From Cyanobium sp. FGCU6 (GTDB lineage Bacteria > Cyanobacteriota > Cyanobacteriia > PCC-6307 > Cyanobiaceae), in NCBI GenBank assembly GCA_024958655.1, contig JANWUR010000012.1, positions 1 through 64,000 of the forward strand: DNA of 64,000 nt, given 5' to 3'. The translations under genes were made by a program, and so were the position numbers. The notes under the pieces were generated by a model. The model was not told the origin of the DNA and ran no database searches. It saw only the letters and a program-made list of their open reading frames with translations. Position 1 is the stretch's first letter; every line of letters begins with the position of its first letter. Below, piece after piece: positions 26,246-34,310 of this stretch.

Positions 26246-26973
26246 AGCCGGCGGGTCGCGCCGCTGGCACCGATGGCGGGCTCCACTTCGCTGTGGGGAC
26301 GGGCGATGATGTGCGCCGCTACCAGCCCGTCGCCCACCCGTTCGCAGGCATCGGCGCCAGCGCGCACGGCGGCATTCACGGCACCGGTTTCGCCGCGCAC
26401 CATCACGGTGACATAGCCCCCGCCCACGAATTCGCGGGCCACCAGGGTGACTTCCGCTGCCTTGGTCATGGCATCCGCCGCTTCGATCGCCGGCACCAGG
26501 CCGCGGGTTTCGATCATGCCGAGGGCGATGCCGTGGACGGTGGGAGCCATGGGGGTGGGGGTCAGGGTGGTGGGTGCCTTGGGGGGGGTGCCGCCGGAGG
26601 CGGCGCCGCGACCGCGGCTGCGGGCGGCGGGAGCGATGCGGGTGCTGGTGGCACGGGTGCGGCTGGATGCCGCCGCACGGGCGGGAGTGCGGGTTGCGGT
26701 GGTACGGCTGGTGGAGCTGGTCGCCGGCAGGGCCAGGGGTATGGCGCTCGCTGCCGGGGTGGTGGGTGTGGCCGGAGCTGCAGGGGTCTCGGTGGCGGGT
26801 GTCGCGGTGGCACCACCACTCGAAGGAGCAGGCGCAGGCTCAGGCGTGGCGGCGGTGGGAGTGGCGGACGCTGCAGCCGGTGGAGCGAGGTTGCCCGCAC
26901 CGGCGGCCGGGGTGGATCCGGCGGTGGTGGAACCGGTACGGGCGGAGGGGGCGGTGCGGGTGCGGCGGGCCAT
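26242..26973 (-). CDS. csoS1E: CsoS1E, BMC-H shell protein with long N-terminal extension
   Basis: The last 100 residues are a BMC hexamer shell domain nearly identical to CsoS1A in this window ([60 protein letters not shown]). They are preceded by about 141 residues of Ala/Thr/Pro/Ser/Arg low-complexity sequence. An N-terminal extension is the defining mark of CsoS1E in alpha-cyanobacteria; this one seems long. An internal ATG at 26550 would give a 102-residue plain BMC-H protein, but no ribosome-binding site is obvious. An eight-C run (coding sense) at 26581-26588 lies within the linker. Confidence 0.9.
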   Translation of the reverse strand: MARRTRTAPSARTGSTTAGSTPAAGAGNLAPPAAASATPTAATPEPAPAPSSGGATATPATETPAAPATPTTPAASAIPLALPATSSTSRTTATRTPARAAASSRTRATSTRIAPAARSRGRGAASGGTPPKAPTTLTPTPMAPTVHGIALGMIETRGLVPAIEAADAMTKAAEVTLVAREFVGGGYVTVMVRGETGAVNAAVRAGADACERVGDGLVAAHIIARPHSEVEPAIGASGATRRL

Positions 26974-27053
26974 GGGGCGAACGGGTGAGGGGAGCGGGTC
27001 GGTGCTGGCCGGGAGGTGAGCGGCCCGTCAGCGGGGGACGGAGAGAAGGGGCA

Positions 27054-27305
27054 TCACCCGTCGGGTTCCCAGAAATCGATGATTCCAGCGATGGTCAGGT
27101 CGGTGTGGGTGTCGGGGTCGCCGCAGGCGAAGCGGGCGGCCGAACCGCTGGCGGTGAAGACCCAGTTGCCGGGGGAAGCACCTACCGGATCGACGGCGAC
27201 GTTGAACTTGCCCTTGGGGGTGCGCAGCACCCGCAGGTTCCAGTGCTTCAGTCCTGGCACTCGCTGGGTGCAGACGAGCGAACCGGTGACCTGCATGATC
27301 TCCAT
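27054..27305 (-). CDS. csoS4B: CsoS4B, pentameric vertex shell protein
   Basis: This is a BMC-P (EutN/CcmL fold) protein that caps carboxysome vertices. The 83-residue protein has QVTGSLVCTQRVPGLKHWNLRVL at the start, FNVAVDPVGASPGNWVFTASGSAARFA in the centre and DLTIAGIIDFWE at the end. Its ATG overlaps the csoS4A stop by one base. Confidence 0.95.
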   Translation of the reverse strand: MEIMQVTGSLVCTQRVPGLKHWNLRVLRTPKGKFNVAVDPVGASPGNWVFTASGSAARFACGDPDTHTDLTIAGIIDFWEPDG

Positions 27306-27646
27306 CAGGTCTTGCCTCCGTTGGCGGCCGTGCCGGGCGAAGGTGTTGGGGCGGTGGGTGTCGCAGCAGTAGCTGCGCCTGAGCTCGAGGGGCTCTTGGC
27401 CGCCTCCGGATCCCAGTGGTCAATGATGCCCACGATCGTCAGATCGCTCGGGTACGACTTGCTGCCCGCGGCCTCGCGCGCAGCCGAACTGCCCACGCAG
27501 ATCACCCAGTCGCCGGGGATGCAGCCGACCGCGTCGACGGCCACCTTCTGGGTGCTGCCGTCGAGGACCACCTGCAGGTGCTTGTGCTCGAAGTCGGGAA
27601 TGCGGTTGGTGGACACCAGCGGCTTCACCACCTTGCAGATCAGCAT
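27305..27646 (-). CDS. csoS4A: CsoS4A, pentameric vertex shell protein with C-terminal tail
   Basis: This is a BMC-P vertex protein of the carboxysome. The first 80 or so residues are canonical (MLICKVVKPLVSTNRIPDF, VAVDAVGCIPGDWVICVGSSAARE, DLTIVGIIDHWDPE). About 30 extra residues rich in Ala, Thr, Pro and Ser follow, giving 113 in total compared with about 83 for CsoS4B. The ATG at 27646 overlaps none of csoSCA, whose stop is at 27648. The tail would project from the vertex, but its function is unknown. Confidence 0.94.
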   Translation of the reverse strand: MLICKVVKPLVSTNRIPDFEHKHLQVVLDGSTQKVAVDAVGCIPGDWVICVGSSAAREAAGSKSYPSDLTIVGIIDHWDPEAAKSPSSSGAATAATPTAPTPSPGTAANGGKT

Positions 27647-27647
27647 C

Positions 27648-29369
27648 TCAGTGACCTCCGGATTCCGGGAAGGTGATCGTGGAACCAACCGCTTCGGCTG
27701 GGGTGTGGGCGTCCTTGTCGCGCACGGTGAGCAGGGCATGGAGGAGGCCCTGCTGGAACAGTTCGCCGTAGCGGCTTTCCATCGCCGCTCCCACACGTTG
27801 AGCACTGCGCACGGCCCGCTCCCGAGCTCCGGGCACCTTGCCGCTGTAGTCAAAGCGCACCACCACCGGCACCGGCAGCCCGCGCGAGACGTTCAGGCCC
27901 TTGAAGATCTTCACCCCCACATCGAGATCGGGGGCACCTTCCTCCACCGTGTCCATGTATGCGAAGTAGGTGAGATTGCGCAGGTGGATCTCCTTGAAGC
28001 CGATGCCCACGCCGATGAAGCGCTCGGCATGGCCCGCATCGCTGTAGTGGCTGCCGTGGAACTCGCGCACGTAGTCGATCTGCGAGAGGTTGTTTTCGAT
28101 CAGACGGGCGATCATCCGCACCATCCCGGGATCCGGCGCCGAAGCGGCGGCTTCATGCACCAGTTCCAGGATCCGTTCCCGTGCCTGGGCAGCCGGCAGG
28201 CCGCAGGTGGCCGCGTGCACGTCGCGGGCATCCAGCCAGCGCTCGAGGTGGGTGGTGCCGTCCATGCCCGGAACATGCACCCGGATGGCATCGGTGTCGG
28301 TGTCGATGCCCATCAGCAGCAGGTCCACCGAGGCGCCGCAGCAGAAGCTGTTCTCCACGGCCTGCTGGAAGTCGTGCAGACGGCTCATGCCGCAGGAGGC
28401 TGCGAGGGCGTCGTTGCTGCCGTGGGCGGCACAGCCCTCATGGCTGGGATCGAGGGAGCTGAAGTGGTAGAGCACCACCTTCAGGTAGCGGGTGTCCGCG
28501 TGGGCGGGATTGGGGATCGCCTCCCGATAGCGGCGGTGCTCGGTCTTCACCCAGCGGTTCACGGTGTTCTCCACGTCGAACAGGGCGCCGGCATGGGGCC
28601 GTCGGCGGACGGAGGCGTAGGGAATCCGCAGCCCGAAGGCGATGGCATGGGCAAGGCGGCCATCGGCGCAGGGGGTGATATCGAGCAGGTGAAAGCCGCA
28701 ATCCAGCAGGAACTCGTCGAAGGCCGCTGCAGCGGGGGTGCCGGGTCCGCCGGCGAGGGGATCGGCGTCGAAGAAGTAGCCGCTGGTCTGCTCGTAGGTT
28801 TCGAACACGCACCAGGCAAAGAGGGTGCGCATGTCGAGCTGGGTGACCCAGGCCGTTTCCAGGATCGGCAGCGGCAGTTCGAACCCCAGTTGACGCCGGG
28901 CCAGCTCCTGGGCCCGGCCCACGAAGTCGTCTTCGTGCTGCAGGCCTGAGAGCTGCTTGAGCACCGGCACGATGCGATCAAAGCGGTCCTTCACCTGCAG
29001 GTCGTAGGCATGCAGGGCAGTGTTCGCCGCCTGGTCGGTGAGGGGATGGCCTCCGCAGAGAGCCGTGGCCGCGGCGGTATTTCGGGTACGGGAGCTCTGG
29101 GCGGACAGCGCACCAGGGGGCGTGCTCGTGAGACGCTCCCGTTCCACCAGCACCGGCTTGGGACGGATCCGCCCCGTGGGGCGGCCGCTGCCGCTGCTGC
29201 TGCCATTCCTGGCCACACGGGCGCGGGTGCCCCGGGCCGGCAGAACACCGGCGTTCTGGGTCTCAGCGACGGCTGGGTCCAGCAGGGATGGCGGGATCGG
29301 CCTCCGATCGGCGCGTCGGGGGGCTGTGGGTGAGAGGGGGGTGGCGTTCATCGCCGGACGGCGGGGCAT
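27648..29369 (-). CDS. csoSCA: CsoSCA, carboxysomal carbonic anhydrase
   Basis: CsoSCA (CsoS3) is the beta-class-like carbonic anhydrase inside the alpha-carboxysome that turns bicarbonate into CO2 for Rubisco. It has a disordered basic N-terminus (about 95 residues) followed by the catalytic domain. The zinc and catalytic motif CADGRLAHA lies at residues 234-242 and further ligands are likely His316 and Cys326 in CAAHGSNDALAASC. A long C-terminal defective-repeat domain includes ERFIGVGIGFKEIHLRNLTYFAYMD. ATG 29369 follows the csoS2 stop by seven bases; ATG 29351 is an alternative. Confidence 0.95.
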   Translation of the reverse strand: MPRRPAMNATPLSPTAPRRADRRPIPPSLLDPAVAETQNAGVLPARGTRARVARNGSSSGSGRPTGRIRPKPVLVERERLTSTPPGALSAQSSRTRNTAAATALCGGHPLTDQAANTALHAYDLQVKDRFDRIVPVLKQLSGLQHEDDFVGRAQELARRQLGFELPLPILETAWVTQLDMRTLFAWCVFETYEQTSGYFFDADPLAGGPGTPAAAAFDEFLLDCGFHLLDITPCADGRLAHAIAFGLRIPYASVRRRPHAGALFDVENTVNRWVKTEHRRYREAIPNPAHADTRYLKVVLYHFSSLDPSHEGCAAHGSNDALAASCGMSRLHDFQQAVENSFCCGASVDLLLMGIDTDTDAIRVHVPGMDGTTHLERWLDARDVHAATCGLPAAQARERILELVHEAAASAPDPGMVRMIARLIENNLSQIDYVREFHGSHYSDAGHAERFIGVGIGFKEIHLRNLTYFAYMDTVEEGAPDLDVGVKIFKGLNVSRGLPVPVVVRFDYSGKVPGARERAVRSAQRVGAAMESRYGELFQQGLLHALLTVRDKDAHTPAEAVGSTITFPESGGH

Positions 29370-29376
29370 CGGGCGA

Positions 29377-31779
29377 TCAGCCTCTTGCGCCGCCGGACAC
29401 GGTGATCAGCGATCCAGAGCTGGTGTTGCCGCTGGAACCGGTGATGCGGCTCACAGGTTCGGGAATCGCCTCGTTGCGTTTGGGCTGGAAGCTGGGCATC
29501 GCCGACATCGGACCTGGCCGGGTGGGGTTGCGGCGGCGGGCGGAGGCGCCTTCGGTTCCGGTCACGTGTTCACCCCGATCCCAGTCATCGCCGGTGATCT
29601 TCAGGCCCGCGGAGATGCCCTCACCCGTGACCCGCGACACGGGACGCACGTCCTCGTCGACGGTCACCGGGGCCGGTGCCACTGGGCGCTGGGCAGGGGG
29701 GCGACGGTCGAAGCGGAACTGCTCGGTGCCGGTCACCTTGTCGGCCGCCATATCGAAGGGGCCGGTGATCCGGCCGCCCTGCTCATAGGTGCTGCCTGTG
29801 ACCTGGCCGGTGCGCTCGCGCTCGATCTGGGCGGCGCGCGCCGGGGACTGGACACTGAACTGCTGCCAGGGAGCGGCCTCCAGCGGCTGAGGAAAATCGG
29901 CGTCCGTGGAGCTCGCGGCCGAACAGGTGGCAGTGAGCTGGTCGGCGCCCACGTAGGGGGTTCCGGTGATGTCTTCGCAGGCACCGCGCTCGGCTCCGGT
30001 GAGGCTGCCGCCGATGCCGGGCTGGATGCCGGTCATCACGGTGCCCATCCGCACGGGAGTGCGCTGGCGCACGGCCTGCACCTGGCCGGTGGCACACCAG
30101 GCGCCCGCCTGTTCAAGGCCGGCGTAAGGGGTGCCGGTCACCACCTTGCAGGTTCCGGGCTCATCACCGGTCACCTTCTCGGAGCGGCCGGTGCGGGTGC
30201 CGCTCACCACCAGGTTGCGGTTGGTGATGCTGAAGCCCACCTTGGCGGGTTCGGGAGCGGGACGGGCACCACAGAAGCGTTCGTACTGCTGGGTGCCGAT
30301 GTATTCATCACCCGTGATGATCCGACAGCTGCCGGGCTCGTCGCCGGTCACCTGGTCGCTGCGCCCCACATGGGTGCCGGTGATACCGGTGCCCCGCAGT
30401 GTCTGCAGCGTGGATACCTTGGCGGGCACACGGCCAGGCACCTTGGCCTCGGCGGCCTCATTCACATACTGATCGCCCGTGAGCTGGCGGCCGGAACCCG
30501 GTTCGTCGCCGGTGACCTTCTGGGAGCGGCCCACCAGCACACCCGACACCGGCTGACCGCCGAGCGTGGAGGTGCGGCCCACCTTGCGGGGGGAGGACTG
30601 GGTGGTGCCGCAGTAGGCAGCCGACTGGTTGGCCGACACGTACTCGGTACCGGTGATCGACTTGCAGGTACCCGGTTCGTCGCCGGTGACCTTCTCGGAG
30701 CGGCCCACCTCGTTGCCGGTGACGCGGTTGCCGTGCGTGGTTGCGCTGACGCGCACCTTGGCCGGCTGTGCGGGGGAGGGATCCTTGCCGCAGAAGGTCT
30801 GGAAGACCTCCGAGCCGAGGTATTCGGTGCCGGTGATGGTGCGGCAGGTGGCCGCCTCGTTGCCGGTGGTCTTGATCGAACGGTTGGCCTGGGTACCGGT
30901 GACAACCTGTCCGCGGAGGGTTTCACTCACCCCCACCTTCCAGGCTGCATCGGCGGCGGCGGCCTGGCGGGCGCCGTGGCGGTTGGGGCCGGTGGGGCGG
31001 CTGCCGCCGCCGGTGCGGGCGGTGCCTGCAGAACCCACCTTGCACTTCAGTTCCCGCACCTTCTGGGCGAGTTCGCGGGTGGTGAGGTCGGGATTGGCCT
31101 GGCGGGCCACCGATGCGGCGGTGCTGCTGGTGGGGGCAACGGCGGACTTGCCGCGTTTGGAGAGGGCCTCGCGGCGAGCGAGCACCAGAGAACGGCTGGG
31201 GTTGTGCTGGGCGCTCAGCTTGCGGTTGACGCTGCGGCCATTGCCACCGTTGCCGTTGCGGGAGGAGGCGCGCGCCCCATCAAGGGAGAGGGAAGGAGCG
31301 CTGCTGCGGCTGCGCTCGGCAGCCTTCTCGCCACCCTGGCACTTGCACTTGTGGCCGGGATCGGCGTTGACGGTCGGGGCTCCCGCGCCGGTGGCGGTGG
31401 GACGGCGCACCTCATGGCGCGTGCGATCGCGGGACGTGTCGGCCCGCTTGCCGCGGCGGGCGAGAGCTTCGCGGCGGGCGAGCACCAGATCGCGGCTGGG
31501 ATTGGCGATTGGTCTGGCCGTGCTGCGACGGCTGTCTGCCGAAGGCGTGCTCAGAGGGGCGGCAGGACGGGAGGGGCGGGAGCGCAGCTCCGGAGCGGCG
31601 GGGCTGACCTGCCGGACTTCCGTGGCCGACGGGGCGGGGCTGGTGCGGGACGGCCGGCTGTCGGCCGCGGTTCGAACCCGGCCCGGAGTCGAGCCATAAC
31701 GGCCAGCGGACTTCTTGCCGCTGCTGGTGAGCGCCTTGCGGCGTTCCAGGGCTGCTGCACGACTGGAGGAGCTGGCCAT
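29377..31779 (-). CDS. csoS2: CsoS2, carboxysome scaffold protein
   Basis: CsoS2 is the disordered scaffold that binds Rubisco and the shell during carboxysome assembly. The 800-residue protein shows three N-repeats (about residues 3-26, 92-115, 192-215; core ARREALxxRGK) that bind Rubisco. Six M-repeats (283-330, 342-390, 400-447, 456-503, 514-562, 574-619; core VTGDEPGTCK) follow. The C-terminal region ends in the conserved SLITVSGGARG encapsulation peptide. Five M-repeats carry a cysteine pair spaced by 18 residues; the third has Gly430 and Pro448 instead. Confidence 0.96.
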   Translation of the reverse strand: MASSSSRAAALERRKALTSSGKKSAGRYGSTPGRVRTAADSRPSRTSPAPSATEVRQVSPAAPELRSRPSRPAAPLSTPSADSRRSTARPIANPSRDLVLARREALARRGKRADTSRDRTRHEVRRPTATGAGAPTVNADPGHKCKCQGGEKAAERSRSSAPSLSLDGARASSRNGNGGNGRSVNRKLSAQHNPSRSLVLARREALSKRGKSAVAPTSSTAASVARQANPDLTTRELAQKVRELKCKVGSAGTARTGGGSRPTGPNRHGARQAAAADAAWKVGVSETLRGQVVTGTQANRSIKTTGNEAATCRTITGTEYLGSEVFQTFCGKDPSPAQPAKVRVSATTHGNRVTGNEVGRSEKVTGDEPGTCKSITGTEYVSANQSAAYCGTTQSSPRKVGRTSTLGGQPVSGVLVGRSQKVTGDEPGSGRQLTGDQYVNEAAEAKVPGRVPAKVSTLQTLRGTGITGTHVGRSDQVTGDEPGSCRIITGDEYIGTQQYERFCGARPAPEPAKVGFSITNRNLVVSGTRTGRSEKVTGDEPGTCKVVTGTPYAGLEQAGAWCATGQVQAVRQRTPVRMGTVMTGIQPGIGGSLTGAERGACEDITGTPYVGADQLTATCSAASSTDADFPQPLEAAPWQQFSVQSPARAAQIERERTGQVTGSTYEQGGRITGPFDMAADKVTGTEQFRFDRRPPAQRPVAPAPVTVDEDVRPVSRVTGEGISAGLKITGDDWDRGEHVTGTEGASARRRNPTRPGPMSAMPSFQPKRNEAIPEPVSRITGSSGNTSSGSLITVSGGARG
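29923..30933 (-). repeat. CsoS2 M-repeat block, six tandem copies of about 57 codons
   Basis: The central part of csoS2 consists of six diverged tandem repeats visible in both protein (VTGDEPG / TGTxY / C) and DNA (repeated GGTCACCGGC-type blocks). They are coding repeats, not a mobile or CRISPR element. Such repeats can recombine, so copy number may vary between strains. Confidence 0.85.
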
Positions 31780-31840
31780 ATCCGCCCGGTGAATGAAATG
31801 ACGAGGTTGGCGGCGGCCCTCAGGCCGTCGCGGAAGACGG

Positions 31841-31862
31841 GGACCCGGCTAGAGCCGGGTCC
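31841..31862. promoter_or_regulatory. Strong hairpin between cbbS and csoS2
   Basis: The arms GGACCCGGC and GCCGGGTCC are perfectly complementary over 9 bp with a four-base loop (TAGA). The hairpin lies in the 102-base gap after the cbbS stop and before csoS2, with no T-run after it. Partial termination or RNA-processing/stability control, setting a high Rubisco-to-scaffold ratio, is the likely role; this is inferred from position. Confidence 0.55.
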
Positions 31863-31881
31863 GCCGATGCGGTCGCTGGAA

Positions 31882-32223
31882 TCAGCGGCCTTCGAAGACC
31901 ACGAAGCAGGCGCCCTGGCTCTGGGTGTAGGCGTCGTAGCCCACGAGGCGCACGTGGTGGTCGGGGTAGGCGCGGTGGCAGGCCTCGAGCTCGCTCACGA
32001 TCACCCCCAGATCCTTCTCGCCGAAGAAGGGCAGCTTCCAGTACGACCAGTAGGTCGCCATGGAGCGGCTGGGGTGAACGTGCTCGATCAGGGGGCTCCA
32101 GCCCTGGGCAATGATGTAAGCGATCTGGTCGTAGATCTCGTCCTGGGTGAACGGGGGCAGGAAGCCGAAGGTCTCCAGGGTGGCGACTGTTTGATAGTCA
32201 CCCACGGTGCTCTGGAAGGGCAT
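31882..32223 (-). CDS. cbbS: Rubisco small subunit, form IA
   Basis: This small subunit of form IA Rubisco has 113 residues. Recognisable sequence includes YQTVATLETFGFLPPFTQDEIYDQIAYIIAQGWSPLIE-type N-terminal helix sequence, YWSYWKLPFFGEKDLG and DHHVRLVGYDAYTQSQGACFVVF. It is packaged with CbbL inside the carboxysome. It lies 100 bases after cbbL and 102 bases before csoS2, each gap containing an inverted repeat. Confidence 0.97.
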   Translation of the reverse strand: MPFQSTVGDYQTVATLETFGFLPPFTQDEIYDQIAYIIAQGWSPLIEHVHPSRSMATYWSYWKLPFFGEKDLGVIVSELEACHRAYPDHHVRLVGYDAYTQSQGACFVVFEGR

Positions 32224-32283
32224 GGGGATGCTGGGGTTGAAGGTGGATGGGAAACGTCCCGGGCCTCCGCTTCAGGAGAAGGA

Positions 32284-32300
32284 AGCCGGCAAAGCCGGTC
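32284..32300. promoter_or_regulatory. Small hairpin between cbbL and cbbS
   Basis: CCGGC and GCCGG flank an AAA loop, with outer GGAGA/TCTCC complementarity allowing a longer imperfect stem. It lies in the 100-base gap between cbbL and cbbS. It could affect mRNA stability; the evidence is structural only. Confidence 0.35.
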
Positions 32301-32323
32301 TCCCTCTCCCTCGGCGCAGACGA

Positions 32324-33739
32324 TCAGACGGCGACGTCGAGCTTGTCGACGGTGTCGAACTCGAACTTGATCTCCTTCCAGGTCTCGAGGGCGATGGCCA
32401 GCTCGGGGCTGTGCTTGGCGGCCTCGGTGAGGATCTCGCGGCTTTCCTTCTCGATCTCGCGACCGGCGTTGCGGGCCTTGACGCACGCTTCGAGGGCCAC
32501 GCGGTTGGCGGCGGCGCCGGCGGCCGAACCCCAGGGGTGACCGTGGGTACCACCACCGAACTGCAGCACCGAGTCGTCACCGAAGATGGCGACGAGGGCG
32601 GGCATGTGCCAGACGTGGATACCGCCGGAAGCCACGGCGAACACGCCGCCCATGGATCCCCAGTCCTGATCGAAGAAGTTGCCGCGGGTGCGATCTTCGG
32701 GAACGAAGGATTCGCGCAGCTGGTCGATGTAGCCGAGGGTGGTCTGACGGTCGCCCTCGAGCTTGCCCACCACCGTGCCGGTGTGCAGCTGGTCACCACC
32801 GGAGAGGCGCAGGCACTTGGCCAGCACGCGGAAGTGGATGCCGTGCTTGGGATGGCGGTCGATCACCGCGTGCATGGCGCGGTGGATGTGCAGCAGCATC
32901 CCGTTCTTGCGGCACCACTTCGCCAGACCGGTGTTGGCGGTGAAGCCACCGGTGATGTAGTCGTGCATGATGATCGGCTGCCCGAGCTCCTTGGCGAACT
33001 CGGCCCGCTCGTACATCTCCTCCGGAGTGGCGGCGGTGCAGTTGAGGTAGTGCCCCTTCTTCTCGCCGGTTTCCTCCTGTGCCGATTTCACGGCCTCGGC
33101 CACGAACTCGAAACGGTTCTGCCAGCGCTGGAAGGGCTGCGAATTGATGTTCTCGTCGTCCTTGGTGAAGTCGAGACCGCCACGCAGGCACTCATACACC
33201 ACCCGGCCGTAGTTCTTGCCGCTCAGGCCGAGCTTCGGCTTGATCGTGCAGCCCAGCAGGGGACGGCCATACTTGTTCATCCGGTCGCGCTCGACCTGGA
33301 TGCCGTTCGGCGGACCCATGCAGGTCTTGATGAAGGCCAGCGGGAAGCGGATGTCTTCGAGGCGCAGGTGGCGCAGGGCCTTGAAACCGAACACGTTGCC
33401 CACCAGGGAGGTGAGCACGTTGGTGATGGAGCCTTCCTCGAACAGATCGAGGGGATAGGCGATGAAGGCGTAGAACGACTCCTTGTCGCCGGGCACGTCT
33501 TCGATGCGGTAGCAGCGGCCTTTGTAGAAGTCGAGATCGGTGAGGAGCTCGGACCACACGGTGGACCAGGTGCCGGTGGAGGATTCGGCGGCCACAGCGG
33601 CAGCCACTTCTTCCTTGGGCACGCCTTCCTGGCCGGTGCACTTGAAGCAGGCCAGCAGGTCGGTGTCGAGGGGGACGTAATCAGGAGTCCAGTAGGTGTC
33701 GCGGTACTCCTTGACCCCGGCGTCGTACTTCTTGCTCAT
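32324..33739 (-). CDS. cbbL: Rubisco large subunit, form IA
   Basis: This is the catalytic subunit that fixes CO2 onto ribulose-1,5-bisphosphate. The 471-residue protein has the catalytic lysine in [15 protein letters not shown], the carbamylated lysine and metal ligands in [16 protein letters not shown], loop 6 [11 protein letters not shown] and the C-terminal [10 protein letters not shown]. The sequence and its cso context indicate form IA, the carboxysomal alpha-cyanobacterial type. ATG 33739 follows csoS1A by 68 bases, so the genes are presumably cotranscribed. Confidence 0.98.
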   Translation of the reverse strand: MSKKYDAGVKEYRDTYWTPDYVPLDTDLLACFKCTGQEGVPKEEVAAAVAAESSTGTWSTVWSELLTDLDFYKGRCYRIEDVPGDKESFYAFIAYPLDLFEEGSITNVLTSLVGNVFGFKALRHLRLEDIRFPLAFIKTCMGPPNGIQVERDRMNKYGRPLLGCTIKPKLGLSGKNYGRVVYECLRGGLDFTKDDENINSQPFQRWQNRFEFVAEAVKSAQEETGEKKGHYLNCTAATPEEMYERAEFAKELGQPIIMHDYITGGFTANTGLAKWCRKNGMLLHIHRAMHAVIDRHPKHGIHFRVLAKCLRLSGGDQLHTGTVVGKLEGDRQTTLGYIDQLRESFVPEDRTRGNFFDQDWGSMGGVFAVASGGIHVWHMPALVAIFGDDSVLQFGGGTHGHPWGSAAGAAANRVALEACVKARNAGREIEKESREILTEAAKHSPELAIALETWKEIKFEFDTVDKLDVAV

Positions 33740-33807
33740 GGGGAATGGTGCGGTTGGTTCGGGGGTGAATGAAGAGAGTCGGCGCCTCAGCTCAGGCGCT
33801 CAGACGC

Positions 33808-34119
33808 TCAGTCCTTCGAACCGATGCCGAAGCTGCTGTTCAGAGCCGGCTCCACTTCGCGGTGGGGGCGGGCAATGATGTGCGCGGCCACGAGGCCATC
33901 GCCCACGCGCTCGCAGGCATCGGCGCCGGCACGGACGGCGGCGTTCACCGCACCGGTCTCGCCCCGCACCAGCACGGTCACGTAGCCGCCACCGACGAAT
34001 TCGCGGCCGATCAGGCGCACCTCGGCGGCCTTGGTCATCGCGTCCGCCGCTTCGATCGCGGGCACCAGGCCGCGCGTCTCGATCATGCCGAGGGCGATGC
34101 CCATGGTTTCGTTTGCCAT
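33808..34119 (-). CDS. csoS1A: CsoS1A-type BMC-H major shell protein
   Basis: This is the major hexameric shell protein of the alpha-carboxysome facets. The 103-residue BMC domain begins [20 protein letters not shown] and contains [34 protein letters not shown]. The ATG at 34119 is marked by AGGAG seven bases upstream, so the longer open frame to 34188 is rejected. It is the first gene of the main cso operon, ahead of cbbL. Only one plain csoS1 copy is present here. Confidence 0.97.
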   Translation of the reverse strand: MANETMGIALGMIETRGLVPAIEAADAMTKAAEVRLIGREFVGGGYVTVLVRGETGAVNAAVRAGADACERVGDGLVAAHIIARPHREVEPALNSSFGIGSKD

Positions 34120-34231
34120 TGCCTGCTCCTGGAGGAGGGGGTGGAATGTTCGTTTGCAACCCTCCTCCTCCGCCTCTCCCTTCGTCAAGCCATCGGGCCC
34201 TTTCCGGTCATCACCAAACCCGCCTGCACTA

Positions 34232-34261
34232 ATAAGCCAGCCTTATCCGCTCGACACATAA
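34232..34261. promoter_or_regulatory. Putative LysR-type operator upstream of the cso operon
   Basis: Two overlapping dyads lie about 115-140 bases before csoS1A: ATAAG-N5-CTTAT (34232-34246) and TTAT-N11-ATAA (34243-34261). The second fits the T-N11-A pattern of LysR-type regulators such as CbbR and NdhR/CcmR, which control Calvin-cycle and CO2-uptake genes. The region between sbtB and csoS1A is otherwise non-coding and must contain the main promoter. Regulator identity is inferred. Confidence 0.4.
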
Positions 34262-34310
34262 CGTAAGCAATGCTTGGCGGGAACTGGTTTCCCTGTGCTG
34301 ACGCGACCCC

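Noticed and set aside
26574..28949. Long plus-strand frame opposite csoS1E, csoS4AB and csoSCA
   Set aside because: It is the complement of known carboxysome genes, and the predicted protein is low-complexity without recognisable folds.
29923..30933. Tandem repeats that could suggest a CRISPR or satellite array
   Set aside because: The repeats keep one reading frame and encode CsoS2 M-repeats; spacing and divergence do not fit CRISPR.
29020..32370. Very long open frame on the plus strand across csoSCA, csoS2 and cbbS
   Set aside because: It is antisense to three clearly recognised genes. Its Gly/Ala/His-rich product shows no family features and is a by-product of GC-rich codon use and CsoS2 repeats.
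34120..34188. Longer N-terminus for CsoS1A
   Set aside because: A good AGGAG lies before ATG 34119, and the extra residues do not resemble any BMC protein.
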